A stretch of 64,000 nt of DNA from Streptomyces seoulensis (GTDB lineage: Bacteria > Actinomycetota > Actinomycetes > Streptomycetales > Streptomycetaceae): positions 6,652,353 to 6,716,352 of the forward strand of contig CP054936.1 in the NCBI GenBank assembly GCA_013364255.1, read 5' to 3'. Position 1 is the first letter of the stretch; every line of letters starts with the position of its first letter. A program made the position numbers and the translations under genes. Of this stretch, positions 26,286-36,800 are shown in pieces. The notes beneath the pieces were generated by a model that did not search any database, was not told where the DNA came from, and saw only the letters and a list, made by a program, of their open reading frames with translations.

Positions 26286-27683
26286 TCAGCCCCCGTTCGA
26301 CGGGCCGAAGAACTCGATCTCGGCCAGGGAGACCTGCTTGCTCGACGAGGTCTGGTAGGCCGACTCGATGATGAAGCGGACCGCGGTGACCTTGCCGACC
26401 CGGAACGCGCGGCGCTGGCCGCCCGCGCCCTGGTCGAGGGTGAGTTCGCGCTTGGTCGTCTTGCCGTCGGCCAGGGTGATCAGCGCCTCGACGCGGTGCG
26501 GCAGCGCCGACTGGGAGAGCTGGTCGGGGCGGATCGACACGCCCGGCGTGATGATCAGGTCCAGCAGCCGGGTCGGCTCGGAGAACCGCGCCTCGATCCA
26601 CTGGCCCTGGCCCGACTCGGAGACTCCGGGACCCCACCAGGTGTTGTTGAGCTTGTCGAAAGCCAGCTCGGGCTTGTGCCCCGGGTAGGAGCGGGACGCG
26701 GTGACCTTGTCCGGCGCCACCGGGGCCCGCTTGGCGAAGTGGTCGCGGGTCGCCTGGACGCCCTGCGGGATGTGCACCGCCAGCACGATCAGCAGCGTCA
26801 GGACGACGGCCGCGACCAGCCAGGCCAGGATCCGGTCGAAGGCGCGGCGCAGTCGGGGGCGGTCGCCGGCCCACGGGGCCTCGCGGTTGCCGGCCGACGT
26901 CAGCCGCCGCCACCAGGGCAGCCGGCCCGGCGTCTGCCCGCTGCCCGCCATCGGCATCGCGCAGCGGGTGCAGTAGTGCCGGTCGGGCCGGTTGCGCGTG
27001 CCGCACCACGGGCACGGCGCCCCGCCGTCGGCGCCCAGTTCCTCGCCCGGGGCGCGCACCGTCTGCGGGCGCTGGGCGACCGGGCGGCCCGGCAGCACCG
27101 GGGCCACGGCGGGGGACGGCGCGGCCTGCGGGGACGGGTCGGCGACCGGGATGAGCAGCTGCCGTGCCCGGTCGGTCATCCCCTCGTCCGCGCCGGGCTC
27201 CGGAGCGGCGGCGGGCAGGGGCGTGGTGGTGGCGTTCCCGTCCGTGGCCGGGGTGGCGGTGGGCACGGAGGGCTGCGGAACGGTGTCCGCCGACGGGGAT
27301 GTGGCGGGCGAGCCAGGAGTGGGCTCCGCGGGGGCGGGAGTGGCGGGGTGCGGAGCCGGAGTTTCCCCGGCGTCGGCAGGGCGGGAGGCGGGCGCGGCCG
27401 CGGCCGGGGAGGGGGAACCGGCGGTCGCGGGTTCCGCCGTCGGCGGCGCGGCGGGGCGTGCCCCGGCCGGCGCCGCGGTCTGCGCCCCGGCGGGCTCGCC
27501 GGAACCGCCGCCGGCACTCGTCTGCGCCCCGGCGGCCGCCGCCGAGGCCGTCGCCGTCGCCCCGGCCGGCGTGCGCGGCGCCGAGCGGTCCGTCCAGCTC
27601 AGCACCGCCCCGCAGGCGTCGCAGAACGACTGGCCCGGTTCCGCGCGGGTGCCGCAGTCGGCGCAGTTCTGGGTGGTCGTCAT
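26286..27683 (-). CDS. Zinc-ribbon/transmembrane/discoidin-like protein of the eCIS operon
   Basis: A 465-residue protein with four parts. Residues 5-28 are a zinc ribbon (two CxxC pairs), followed by a 180-residue Pro/Ala/Thr linker and a second zinc ribbon (PCPWCG...CTRC) near 225. There is a single membrane span near 284-304 (AWLVAAVVLTLLIVLAV). The C-terminal 130 residues form a discoidin/NADase-type glycan-binding-like beta sandwich (VTASRSYPGHKPELAFD...VSLAEIEFFGP). Predicted topology puts the ribbons inside and the sugar-binding domain outside. It is the last gene of the eCIS operon, overlapping tail protein I by ATGA. It may tether the particle to the membrane, as reported (from memory) for CisA in S. 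coelicolor. Confidence 0.75.
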   Translation of the reverse strand: MTTTQNCADCGTRAEPGQSFCDACGAVLSWTDRSAPRTPAGATATASAAAAGAQTSAGGGSGEPAGAQTAAPAGARPAAPPTAEPATAGSPSPAAAAPASRPADAGETPAPHPATPAPAEPTPGSPATSPSADTVPQPSVPTATPATDGNATTTPLPAAAPEPGADEGMTDRARQLLIPVADPSPQAAPSPAVAPVLPGRPVAQRPQTVRAPGEELGADGGAPCPWCGTRNRPDRHYCTRCAMPMAGSGQTPGRLPWWRRLTSAGNREAPWAGDRPRLRRAFDRILAWLVAAVVLTLLIVLAVHIPQGVQATRDHFAKRAPVAPDKVTASRSYPGHKPELAFDKLNNTWWGPGVSESGQGQWIEARFSEPTRLLDLIITPGVSIRPDQLSQSALPHRVEALITLADGKTTKRELTLDQGAGGQRRAFRVGKVTAVRFIIESAYQTSSSKQVSLAEIEFFGPSNGG

Positions 27684-28255
27684 CGTTCGGAGGTCCTTTC
27701 GGCGGGGACGGCGGCTTCCGTGGGGGTCACCTGAACCGTGTATGGCATGTGGGCGGGGCGGGCGGCGGCCACCAGGGTGTCCAGGCGGTGCCGGTCCGCT
27801 GTGGTGGGGTGGGGCAGCCGCAGATGGACATGCAGGCGCGGGCGCGTCTCGCCGGGCACCGGACCGAGCGGGCGGGCGCTCCAGTCGGACGCCCCGCTCT
27901 CGCTGATCTCCGGCGCCACGCCGAAGGCCAGCCGCACCGCCTCCGACAGCCCGCGCCGGGTGCCGCGGATGCGGTGCAGATACGCCGCCGCGGCCACCGC
28001 CGCGCGCAGCAGCGGCTCCGGTTCACCGCCCTCGGTCTCCGCGCCGACCCAGCCGGCCAGCCAGCGGACGAAGTCCAGCGGGGCGACGGACGGGCGGAAA
28101 TACGTGTCCAGGCAGTCCAGCACGCTCAGGATCGGCGCCATCACCTCGTCCAGACCGCCGACGAAGCGCTGCGCGAGGTCGTCGTCGGCGAACACCGCCG
28201 GCAGCATCATGCCGATCGGCGCGGACGAGCCGAGACCGTCGATGGAGCCCCGCAT
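27680..28255 (-). CDS. eCIS baseplate protein, phage tail protein I family
   Basis: A 191-residue protein similar to P2 gpI and Pvc12-type baseplate components (SVLDCLDTYFRPSVAPLDFVRWLAGWVG near the middle; RGTRRGLSEAVRLAFG). In contractile systems this family closes the wedge of the baseplate with gpJ. It starts with ATG at 28255, overlapping the baseplate J stop (ATGA), and its own stop overlaps the next gene. The family assignment is strong from sequence plus gene order. Confidence 0.87.
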   Translation of the reverse strand: MRGSIDGLGSSAPIGMMLPAVFADDDLAQRFVGGLDEVMAPILSVLDCLDTYFRPSVAPLDFVRWLAGWVGAETEGGEPEPLLRAAVAAAAYLHRIRGTRRGLSEAVRLAFGVAPEISESGASDWSARPLGPVPGETRPRLHVHLRLPHPTTADRHRLDTLVAAARPAHMPYTVQVTPTEAAVPAERTSER

Positions 28256-30216
28256 CAGGCACCGTCCCCGATCACACGCACCCGGTGGTCGAAGGAGAAC
28301 ACCAGCGAGGGACGGGACAGGTCGATGCGGTCCGTGGCCTCGCCGCGCTTGCCGGTCAGCGGGTCGGCCGGGTGCAGCACCACCTGGTCGACCAGCTCCA
28401 CCCCCGGCACCCGCTGGAGCACCGCGAACACCTCGCCGGACTGGACGGGCCGCCCGAAGGGCCAGCCGGCCCCGTCGGCGCCGCCGGTGAGCGGGTCGAG
28501 GTGCCGGTAGAGCGCGTCGTGGGCGTCGCGGCGCACCCGGTCGGTGTCCACGCCCCGGAAGGCGTGCACCGTCGCCACCACCGTCACACCCTGGTAGTAC
28601 GGCGGCCCGACCGCCAACCGGGTCCCGATCAGGCGCCGTTCGTCCAGGTGCCGGGTGATTCGGTCCAGCAGGGCGTCGCCGGGCACCAGTTGCTCGAAGC
28701 GGAGCCGGCCGCCCGGGTCGGCGACGGCCTGCGGCACCACCAGCACCCGTACCGCGTAGGCGCCGTGCTCGCCCTCCTCGCCCTCCAGGCAGGTGATCCG
28801 CGCCGTCTCCGGCGCGGCCCGGCGGGCCAGCTCCTCGTAGTCGCGCAGGGTCACCGCACGCTCCTGGGCGCGCAGCGTGATCGGCGCGCGGACCTTGGCC
28901 TCCGCCACTGTCTCCCCGTCGACGCCGCCGCGCGCCGCCTCGCGGTTGACGACCTCCGAGACGTACGGGATCGAGGTGCGCAGGATCTGCACCGCGCCGC
29001 GGGCCACGTTGCCCGCCCGGCCGCCGCCGGTGCGGTAGCGGTGGGCGCGGATCGGGGAGCCCTTGGGAGCCACCGCGCCGTACTGGCGCAGCGAGCCGTC
29101 CGGTTCGCGCACCGCGGGTCCGAAGGCGATCTCGCCGGTGGTGGCGTCCAGGGTGACGTGCCGGTCCTCGGGCCCGGAGGCGGCGAAGTTCGGCACCACC
29201 CGCCAGTCCCGCCAGCCCTCGTGCTCGGCGGTCTGCAGCAGCACCGGCGGATCGTCGCCGACCACGGGCGCGTGCGTCAGGCGCAGCCGCTGCCCGGGCA
29301 GCCCGGTCGACTCGCCGAGCGCCTCGTCGTACACCGTCTCGGCGTGCACGACCGCGGTGGTGCCGCCGACGGTGAACGCCTCGGCGGCGCGGACCGTCGG
29401 CGAGGTGGTGTAGAACGGCTGGCCGGGGTGGGGCTCGGTGACCCGGCAGCGCAGCCAGCCCGCCTCCTGACCGGCGTTGCGCGAGAGCACGTGTCCGCCG
29501 GGGACGTGCAGGATCACCTCGCCGGGCCGGTTGAGACCGCCCGTGCCGTCCCGGTCGACCTCGCACGGCCGCCAGCCGTCCGCCGTCCACGCCTCCCACA
29601 CCAGCGGCGGCTGGCGCGGGTCCACGCCGACGCCGTCCACCCGGCTGTCCAGGTCCAGCGCGACGGCGCAGTGCGGCACCGCGGCGGACAGCCCGAGCAG
29701 CATGCAGTCGCCGGGGTCGGGCGACTCGGCGAAGCACAGCAGGTCCTTGCCCTCCTCGGCCAGGTCGTGCGTACGGTCCACCGCCGCCTCGCCCTGGTGC
29801 TGCACCAGCAGATGCCGCAACTCGCTCGGCACGACGCTCAGTTGGCGCTCGGTGGCGAAGACGACGGCCTCCTCGCTCTCGGTGCGCAGGGTGGCGACCT
29901 CGGTGCCGATCGGCACCGCCACCGGCTCCTCCTGCGGCGCCGCCAGCCAGAACGTGACGTCGGTGCGGGCCGCGGACGGCGGGAACAGGGTGATCCCGAC
30001 CAGGTCCAGGAAGGCCAGGTGGTTCTTGTCCGGCACCCGGTTGAGCCGGTAGACGATCTGGTCGGCCATGTGGGCCACCGTCTCGACCAGGGTGACGCCC
30101 GGGTCGGAGACGTTGTGGTCGGTCCATTCCGGCGCGCGCTGCTGGATGTAGCGCTTGGCGTCGTCGACGAACTGCTGGAAGCGGCGGTCGTCGAGGTTGG
30201 GGGAGGGCAGTGCCAT
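28255..30216 (-). CDS. eCIS baseplate assembly protein J
   Basis: A 653-residue baseplate wedge protein of the gpJ/Pvc11 class. The N-terminus (DDRRFQQFVDDAKRYIQQ, DHNVSDPGVTLVETVAHMADQI) and the typical VTLRDYEELARRAAPETARI motif with the following strands identify it. The central part contains long beta-rich insertions. The ATG at 30216 overlaps the gp25 stop, and the stop overlaps tail protein I, so the baseplate genes form one translational chain. Confidence 0.9.
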   Translation of the reverse strand: MALPSPNLDDRRFQQFVDDAKRYIQQRAPEWTDHNVSDPGVTLVETVAHMADQIVYRLNRVPDKNHLAFLDLVGITLFPPSAARTDVTFWLAAPQEEPVAVPIGTEVATLRTESEEAVVFATERQLSVVPSELRHLLVQHQGEAAVDRTHDLAEEGKDLLCFAESPDPGDCMLLGLSAAVPHCAVALDLDSRVDGVGVDPRQPPLVWEAWTADGWRPCEVDRDGTGGLNRPGEVILHVPGGHVLSRNAGQEAGWLRCRVTEPHPGQPFYTTSPTVRAAEAFTVGGTTAVVHAETVYDEALGESTGLPGQRLRLTHAPVVGDDPPVLLQTAEHEGWRDWRVVPNFAASGPEDRHVTLDATTGEIAFGPAVREPDGSLRQYGAVAPKGSPIRAHRYRTGGGRAGNVARGAVQILRTSIPYVSEVVNREAARGGVDGETVAEAKVRAPITLRAQERAVTLRDYEELARRAAPETARITCLEGEEGEHGAYAVRVLVVPQAVADPGGRLRFEQLVPGDALLDRITRHLDERRLIGTRLAVGPPYYQGVTVVATVHAFRGVDTDRVRRDAHDALYRHLDPLTGGADGAGWPFGRPVQSGEVFAVLQRVPGVELVDQVVLHPADPLTGKRGEATDRIDLSRPSLVFSFDHRVRVIGDGA

Positions 30217-30656
30217 CAGCGGTCGCTTTCCGGAGCCGGGGAGGGGCCGCGGCCCTCCGGCTCGTCGTGGGACGGAATGACGTAGAAGGGGAAGACGAGG
30301 CTGCGCGGGTTGTTGGTGCCGCGGATCGAGTAGCGCACGTCGATGTAGAGGACGCTGCGGTCGCCGCCCGCCGTCACCTCCACGTCGTCCACCTCGATCC
30401 GCGGCTCCCAGCGGTCCAGGCTGGCGTGCACCTCGTGCTGGATGCGGCCCGCGGTCTGCTCGTTGACCGGGGCGAAGACCAGGTCGTGGATGGCGCAGCC
30501 GAAGTCGGGCCGCATCGGCCGTTCGCCCGGCGCGGTCGACAGCACCAGCCGGATCGCCTCCTCGATCTCCCGCTCCCCGCTGACCAGCGCGATACCGCCG
30601 GTCGGCCCGATCCGCAGCGGGAACGACCACCCGGACCCGACGAACTGCTCGGCCAT
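30216..30656 (-). CDS. eCIS baseplate protein, gp25/GPW family
   Basis: A 146-residue gp25-like protein (SFPLRIGPTGGIALVSGEREIEEAIRLVLSTAPGERPMRPDFGC, read in shorter pieces: EREIEEAIRLVL and ERPMRPDFG). The family, equivalent to T4 gp25 and Pvc9, nucleates sheath assembly on the baseplate. The ATG at 30656 follows a G-rich ribosome binding site. A 55-base gap separates it from the spike gene. Confidence 0.9.
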   Translation of the reverse strand: MAEQFVGSGWSFPLRIGPTGGIALVSGEREIEEAIRLVLSTAPGERPMRPDFGCAIHDLVFAPVNEQTAGRIQHEVHASLDRWEPRIEVDDVEVTAGGDRSVLYIDVRYSIRGTNNPRSLVFPFYVIPSHDEPEGRGPSPAPESDR

Positions 30657-30711
30657 CAGCGACCCACCCGCCTTCCACGGACCCGGCAACCACTCGGAGA
30701 ATTGAGCTTGT

Positions 30712-32619
30712 TCACGGGATCACCATCGGCACCGGGATGGTGGTCACACCGAACACGGGCGAGGCCACCATCGTGGTCGGCGCCTTGATCGTCGTGTTGG
30801 CGGCCGAGGTGATCTGCACGGTGCCCCCGCCGGTGAGGTTGGCGATGCCGCCCGCCGTCAGGTTCAGCGCGCCCCCGGTGACGACCCCGATCTCGCCCGC
30901 GGCCCGCATGTTGACCATGCTCGCGCTCTGGATGCTGAGCGGGCCGCCGCTCTTGAGGGTCAGGCTGCGCCCGGCGGTCAGCGACAGGTCGGCGCCCGCC
31001 TCCACCGACACCGACCGGCTGCCCTTGATCGTCACCGATCCCTTGCTGTCCACGATGATCTCGGTCTTCGTCCGGTCCAGGTTGATGGTCAGCCGCTTGT
31101 CCCCGGACACCAGCCGCACCCCCTGCTTGCGCAGGCCGGTCTTCTGGCTGAGCAGGTCCATGCGGTTGCCGTCGCGGTCGGAGACGGTGTGCCGGCTGGC
31201 CTTCTTGCGCACGGTGTCGTGCAGCGGCACGTCACCGACCACGGTCGGCTTGTCCCGGCCGTTGTACAGCCCGCCGATGACGAACGGATGGTCCAGCGCG
31301 CCCCGGTCGAAGGCGACCAGCACCTCGTCGTTGACGTCCAGCGGGAAGATCCCGCCGCCGCCGAGACCGCCCATCTGCACGGTCCGCGTCCAGTCGCTGA
31401 CATACGTGTCGTCCAGCCACGGGAACTGCAACCGCACCCGGCCCTGCTTCAGCGGATCGTTCACGTCCGTCACCAGCGCGTTGGCCACACTCGGCAGCCG
31501 GGGCGCGGTGTCCGAACCGCCCGAGGCCAGCCCGTACAGCGAACGCCACTGCCGGCCGCTGACCGTCACCCACACCTCGTAGTGCTTGCCGTCGCCGAAC
31601 ACGTGCCGCACCGAGGTCACCGTGTACTTGCCCTCGAAGGGCACGCCGACCTCCGCGAGCGCCACCGGAACTCCCGGCCGCAGCAGCGGATTTCCGCGCG
31701 CGACGACCTCCAGCTCGCCGAACGAGCCGGTCACGTCGTCGGCGAGCGCGTCGGCCGCGAACTTCACCTCGTTCTGCTTGTCGTAGGGCGTGCCCGTCTC
31801 CACCAGCTTCGCCGCCCCGAACTTCCCGGCCGCGGCTCCCGGCGTGGTGCCGATGGTGATGCCCGGGTTGACGGTGGCCGGCGCGGTCGCCGTCAGCTTC
31901 TTCTTCGTCGTCACGTCCCAGCCGCGCGCCTCCACCTTGCCCACCTGGTCGGAGGCGGTGACCGCGGCCCGCAGCCGCAGGATGTCGTGCCCGGCCTGGA
32001 GCACGAACGGGCTCTTCTCGCCGTCGGTGCTCGGCGACGGCGCCCCGGACGCCGACTTCGGCTTGACGAACTGGAACTTCCCCTTCGCGTCGACCGACAT
32101 GACCATCTCGTTCTCGTCGGCCAGCCGCGCCAGGAAGTCCCAGTCGGTCACGTTGGACTGGCTGATGAACTCGTACACCGTCCGCGTCGACTCGATCTTC
32201 CCGACCGGCACCCCGTCCTGCGCGGCCAGCTTGCGGGCGATGTCGGAGGCGCTCTGGTTGCGGTACGCCGCCACCCGGCGCCGGCGCAGCAGCCGGTGCC
32301 CGAGGTCGTAGCCGCGGACGACGGTGAAGCTGCCGGTGCCGTCGTAGTCGGCCTCCAGACCGGTCACCTCGCCGGTCAGCAGCGGATCGCCGGCCCCGTC
32401 GCCGTCGGCCACCGGCGCCAGCACCACCTTCGTGCCGAACGTGATGCCCAGGTCGCCGAGCAGCAGCCGGTAGGGGTCGCGGAAGGTGAGCCGGAACGCC
32501 GCCGGGACGCCCACACCCTGGTCGACGTAGCTGTCCACGAGGTCGGCGGCGTACTCGGGCGGCAGCTTGGCGCCCCCGACCCGCACGTCGATGACGTTGG
32601 AGAAAGCGGACTGCACCAT
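30712..32619 (-). CDS. eCIS spike protein, VgrG/gpV-like
   Basis: A 635-residue spike. Residues 1-380 resemble the gp27/gpD-like base of VgrG. An OB-fold gp5-like domain follows (VTDVNDPLKQGRVRLQFPWL, VNDEVLVAFDRG, YNGRDKP). The C-terminal 130 residues are a repetitive beta helix (GSVTIKGSRSVSVEAGADLS, LTAGRSLTLKSGG). No extra effector domain is fused. The ATG at 32619 overlaps the LysM-protein stop. A small PAAR-type tip gene was not seen nearby. Confidence 0.9.
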   Translation of the reverse strand: MVQSAFSNVIDVRVGGAKLPPEYAADLVDSYVDQGVGVPAAFRLTFRDPYRLLLGDLGITFGTKVVLAPVADGDGAGDPLLTGEVTGLEADYDGTGSFTVVRGYDLGHRLLRRRRVAAYRNQSASDIARKLAAQDGVPVGKIESTRTVYEFISQSNVTDWDFLARLADENEMVMSVDAKGKFQFVKPKSASGAPSPSTDGEKSPFVLQAGHDILRLRAAVTASDQVGKVEARGWDVTTKKKLTATAPATVNPGITIGTTPGAAAGKFGAAKLVETGTPYDKQNEVKFAADALADDVTGSFGELEVVARGNPLLRPGVPVALAEVGVPFEGKYTVTSVRHVFGDGKHYEVWVTVSGRQWRSLYGLASGGSDTAPRLPSVANALVTDVNDPLKQGRVRLQFPWLDDTYVSDWTRTVQMGGLGGGGIFPLDVNDEVLVAFDRGALDHPFVIGGLYNGRDKPTVVGDVPLHDTVRKKASRHTVSDRDGNRMDLLSQKTGLRKQGVRLVSGDKRLTINLDRTKTEIIVDSKGSVTIKGSRSVSVEAGADLSLTAGRSLTLKSGGPLSIQSASMVNMRAAGEIGVVTGGALNLTAGGIANLTGGGTVQITSAANTTIKAPTTMVASPVFGVTTIPVPMVIP

Positions 32620-33344
32620 CAGGTACGCACCTCCTCGGCGGCCGGCATGATCAGCTCGGTGCCGGTCGGCAGACACTGCGGGTCGTCGATCCCGTTGACC
32701 TCGGCGATGGCCCGCCAGGCGGCCGCGTTGCCGTACTCCCGCCAGGCCAGCGACTGGAGCGAGTCGCCCGCCACCACCCGGTGCACCCGCTGCGCGGTGA
32801 GCGCGCCCGAGGTCGGGTTCTGCCCCTTGGTCCGGCTCGGGATCTCGTGCAGCTGCATCCGGCAGGTGGCGCGGATCGGCACGCCCGTCGTCCCGAACAG
32901 CGTGTAACTGGCCTCCACCGAGCTGACGTACGCCGTGAAACGGGCCGTCGAGAACGACCCCCACTGGAAGACCACCCACGGCGGCGACGGCTGCTTGGCC
33001 GCCACGCTCTGCGACGTCACCTCGCAGCACGACAGCAGCGACTCGACCTTCTTCAGCACCGAGTTGCTCGTCGGGTCGTCGGAGGAGTCCAGGAAGATCT
33101 CCAGGCTCATCTCGCGCGGATCGGCGCCCATGAACTCCGGGAGCGGGCCCTTGCGTTCGATCTGCGCCGGGGTGACCTTCCAGTTGGCGCGCCGCGTCAT
33201 CGACAGCTGCGCCGGGTTGAAGTCGAAGCCGAACGTCTTGATGATCCCGCCGGGCGTCCTGCTCTTGCCCTTGGGCGGCTGGTGGATCGCGAGCGTGGCC
33301 CGCACCAGGCTCTTGCCCGCGCCGCCCCTGCTGCCTTTCGCCAT
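32619..33344 (-). CDS. eCIS LysM-domain tube/hub protein (Pvc7-like)
   Basis: A 241-residue protein. The first 170 residues match the family that links tube to spike (FGFDFNPAQLSMTRRANW, FMGADPREMSLEIFLDSS). The last 55 residues are a LysM module (HRVVAGDSLQSLAWREYGNAAAWRAIAEVN, recognisable by GDSLQSLA and WRAIAEVN). It corresponds to T4 gp53/Pvc7-type hub proteins. The ATG follows GAGGGGAAGCGG. Confidence 0.88.
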   Translation of the reverse strand: MAKGSRGGAGKSLVRATLAIHQPPKGKSRTPGGIIKTFGFDFNPAQLSMTRRANWKVTPAQIERKGPLPEFMGADPREMSLEIFLDSSDDPTSNSVLKKVESLLSCCEVTSQSVAAKQPSPPWVVFQWGSFSTARFTAYVSSVEASYTLFGTTGVPIRATCRMQLHEIPSRTKGQNPTSGALTAQRVHRVVAGDSLQSLAWREYGNAAAWRAIAEVNGIDDPQCLPTGTELIMPAAEEVRT

Positions 33345-33358
33345 GTGTCCGCTTCCCC

Positions 33359-33781
33359 TCAGTCCGTGAACCCGTGGTGGGCGATCTCCAGCACCTCGGT
33401 CGCCACGGCCGGGCTCGCGGGATCGAGCGTGGGACCGGTCCAGCTCACCGGCAGCACGTCGATCAGCCCCCAGCGCGCCACCTCGGAGCCGTCCGCGCGC
33501 AGCGCCGTGATCTGCGCGGTGGGCCGCTTGATGCCGGTCTGCACGGACGAGATCCACTTGGCGACCTTGGCCGTGTCGGGGGTGAGCGGGCGGGTCAGCC
33601 GGATGGTGGAGAACGTGACGCGCGTCGGCAGGTGCCACACGAAGCCGTTGTTGCCGCCCTCCTGGCGGTGCTCGACCTCCACCTGGGACGACAGGCCCTC
33701 GCAGCCGTTGAAGTAGCCGAGGCTCTCGCCGTCGATGCTGAGGGTGAACCAGATGGTGGAGCCCGGGTCCTGGCGGGACAT
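33359..33781 (-). CDS. eCIS inner tube protein 2 (gp19-like)
   Basis: A 140-residue protein of the phage T4 gp19-like tail tube family (TLSIDGESLGYFNGCEGLSS, RVTFSTIRLTRPLTPD, VLEIAHHGF). It lies next to the hub and spike genes, like Pvc5, and probably forms the lowest tube ring that adapts to the spike. It is a diverged paralogue of the tube gene at 38316. Confidence 0.88.
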   Translation of the reverse strand: MSRQDPGSTIWFTLSIDGESLGYFNGCEGLSSQVEVEHRQEGGNNGFVWHLPTRVTFSTIRLTRPLTPDTAKVAKWISSVQTGIKRPTAQITALRADGSEVARWGLIDVLPVSWTGPTLDPASPAVATEVLEIAHHGFTD

Positions 33782-33859
33782 CGAGGGTGGGCCTTTCTTT
33801 CGGTTTCCGTCGTTCCTGGTGGGCGGTCGGCGCCCGGCGATCGCGTGCCGCGGGGGTGC

Positions 33860-36800
33860 TCAGCGGCGCGGATCGCGGAGCTTGCCGATCCGCTCGCGGT
33901 CCAGGCGCAGTTCGGTGCGGATCAGCCGGGTGACGCGGCCGATGATCCGGTGCACCAGCTCGTCGAGCTGGAAGTCGGTCAGCTCCCTCGGATCGAAGCC
34001 GCCCGGCGGGATCGCCGTGTACTCCGGCGGCGCGGTGGCGTCGGCGGGCGGGGGTGCGGCGGCACGGGAGGTGTGGGTCGGCGGGGGAGGGGGCGGGACC
34101 GGGGTTCGGTGCGTGGGTGCGGGTGTGGGGGTGTGCGAGGCGGCCGTGGCGGTGGTGTGCGGGTGCGGGACGGCGGCCGCGTGGGTCGTGTGGGTGGCTG
34201 GCGGTGCGGGTTTGTGGAGCTGGGGGGCGCGCTGGACCACGGGGAGGGGCGGCGGGGTGGGGGGTGTGAGGCGGGCTACCGGGAGGGCGGCGGCCGGGTG
34301 TGCGGCGGCCGGGAAGGCAGGGGTCGGGTGTGCGGCTGCCGGGTGTGCGGTCGCCGGGAAGGCGGCGGAGGCCGGGGGCGGAGTCGCCGGGGCGGCCGCC
34401 GGGCCGGGTGTGTCGCCGCCGGGGGGCGTGGCGGGGAGAGCCGTGGCCGCCGCCCGTTGTACGGCGACGGGGACGGACACCGTGGGCAGGGCGGGGGCCG
34501 CCGGGGTGGCGAGCGGGGCGCCGTCGGCCGGGACCGTGGGCAGCGGCGCTCCCACGGGGGAGCGGCGTCGGGCGGGTGCGGGAGCGGTGACTGCGGAGGC
34601 GGACGTGCGCTGGACGGCGACCGGAGGCGTGGGGGCGGGCGTGACGGGTGAACTCGGGTCGGTAGGCGCGGTGTGCCGGGGTGCGGGCTGCGCCGTGGCC
34701 GTGGGGGGTGTGCTGCGCTGAACCGCCGGGCGCTGGGCGGCGGTTGGGGCTGCCTTGACCGCCGGGCCTGGCTGACCTGGGGTGGTGGTCCGGGCCGGGG
34801 GCGTTCCCGGAGCGGCGGCGGGTGTGCTCGGGTTCGGGTGCGTGCCCGTGCCCGTGCTCGGCTGAGACGTCGGCTGGGTGTGCGGTGTGGTGTGCGGTGC
34901 GGTGTGGGCCGACTGGGGCGCCGGGGTCGGGGCGGCCGCCGGGCCGGGGTGGGTTGTTGCGCCCGGCTGAGCGGCGGGGCGGTGGGACTCGCCGGGCTGG
35001 GGCTGGGGCTGGGGCTGGGGCTGGAGCGCGGGCCGCTGCGCGGGTGTGCGGTCGGCCGGGGTGGCCCGCTGGACGGGCAGGTCGGACCGTGCGGCCGTGT
35101 CCGAGCCTGTGGTTGGCGCGGTCGGCGTGGTCGGCCGGGACGGATCGGGGGTCGCCGCTGCGGAGGGCCGCGCGGAGACGGGCGCGCCGAGTCCGAGACG
35201 CGGCGCACGACGGTCGGCGCTGCGCTGGACGACCGGCGCGGGGGCGGACGAGGGCTCGGCGGCGGGCGGCGTCGCAGCCGAGCGCGGGGCAGCCGCCGCA
35301 GGGGCGGACGACGGGGACGATTCGGCGGCGGAGTGACCGGCCGACCGGGAGACGTCTGAGGCCGACCGGGAGGTCTGCGGGGTCGGCCGGGCCGTTTCCG
35401 TGACGGCTCGGGAGGTCTCCGCAGCCGGTGAGGACGTTCCGGTGGCCGGGCGGGAGGGCTCGGCGGCAGCGGGGGCGGCCGGGCGCGTGGCGGGTCCGGC
35501 GGCGGTCGTGGGCGCGGTCGCCGGTGACTGCGCGGCGGACGCGGAAGGAGCCGCCTGCGCCCGCTGTACGGGCAGGTCGGCAGCCGGTGGGCGCGCGGTC
35601 TGCGGCGAGGCGGCCGGCTCTGCTCCACTCACCGGAGCGGACCCCGGAGCGGACGCGGGCGCGGCCGCGGGAGCGGCCGGAGTCGGGGCAGTGCCCGACT
35701 GCGCCCGCTGTACGGGCCCGTCGGCGGCCGGAGGCTGCGCGCCCCGTGCGGAGCCTCCCGACGCGGCTTCACCCCGCACCGGAGTGCCCGGAGCGGGCGC
35801 GGACGGCGTCGTGCTGGAAGAGGCGGCCGTGGGACGGACCGGGGCGCCGGTGCTCGGCGTCGCACCGGAACGCGGCGTACGACCGCCGCCGTCCGCCGTC
35901 CGGCGCTGCACGACGGGCCGTGACCCTCCGGCGCCCGAGCCCGCGGCGGAGGCCGAACTCCCGGCGCCCGAGCCCGCGGCGGAGGCCGAACTCCCGGCGC
36001 CCGTCGCGGCCGAGGGCCGAGGCGTCGAGCCCGCCGAGCCGTCCGGCGCGCCCGCACTCCGCCGCTCGGACGTCCCGGGCACCGGACCGGCGCCCGACGG
36101 CCGTACGGCACCGCCCGCGCCCTCGCCCGTCACCGGACCGGAGGCGGGCGCGGCGACGGGAGGCAGAGGCGGAAGCCCGGCGGAGGCGGCTGCGGCTGTG
36201 GTTGCGGATGCGGAGGTGACCGCGTCGGTGGACGACGGAACACCGGCCGGGCTCACCACCCGCTGCACCGGCGGCACCGCACCGGCATTCCCGCTACCGG
36301 CATGCCCACCACTGGCGCTCCCGCTCCCGGCGGCGGACGCCGACGGCGCGTCCGGCCCCTCGGACGACCGCTCGGCGCGCAGCGCCGCGGGTGCGGGGCC
36401 GCTGTCACCCTCGGCGGTCGGCGTCGGCGAACCGCTCGCCGTACCAAGGGAGTCGGCCGCCTTCCCCGCAGCGGACGCGGGAGCGGCGGCCGGGGACGCG
36501 GCCATGCGCCGGGACACCGGAAGCACCCTGCTGTGTGTCCGGGTGAGCGACGCCGCAGGAGTCGCGGCCGCCGGTCCGGTACGGACAGGGCTCACCCGCA
36601 GCCCGGAGGCGGCCGGGGCCGGGGGCGCCGACGGCGTGAGAGGCGCCCGGGGCGACACCACGGGCGGAACCGGCGCGGGCGCGACCGCCGGAGCACCCGC
36701 CACCGAGGCGGCGGCCCCCGCAGCGGCAGGCGTCCCCGAAGCCGCCGGGGACGAGTCCAGGGCGGCGGACCCGGACGCACCGGAACGGCCCACGCCACCA

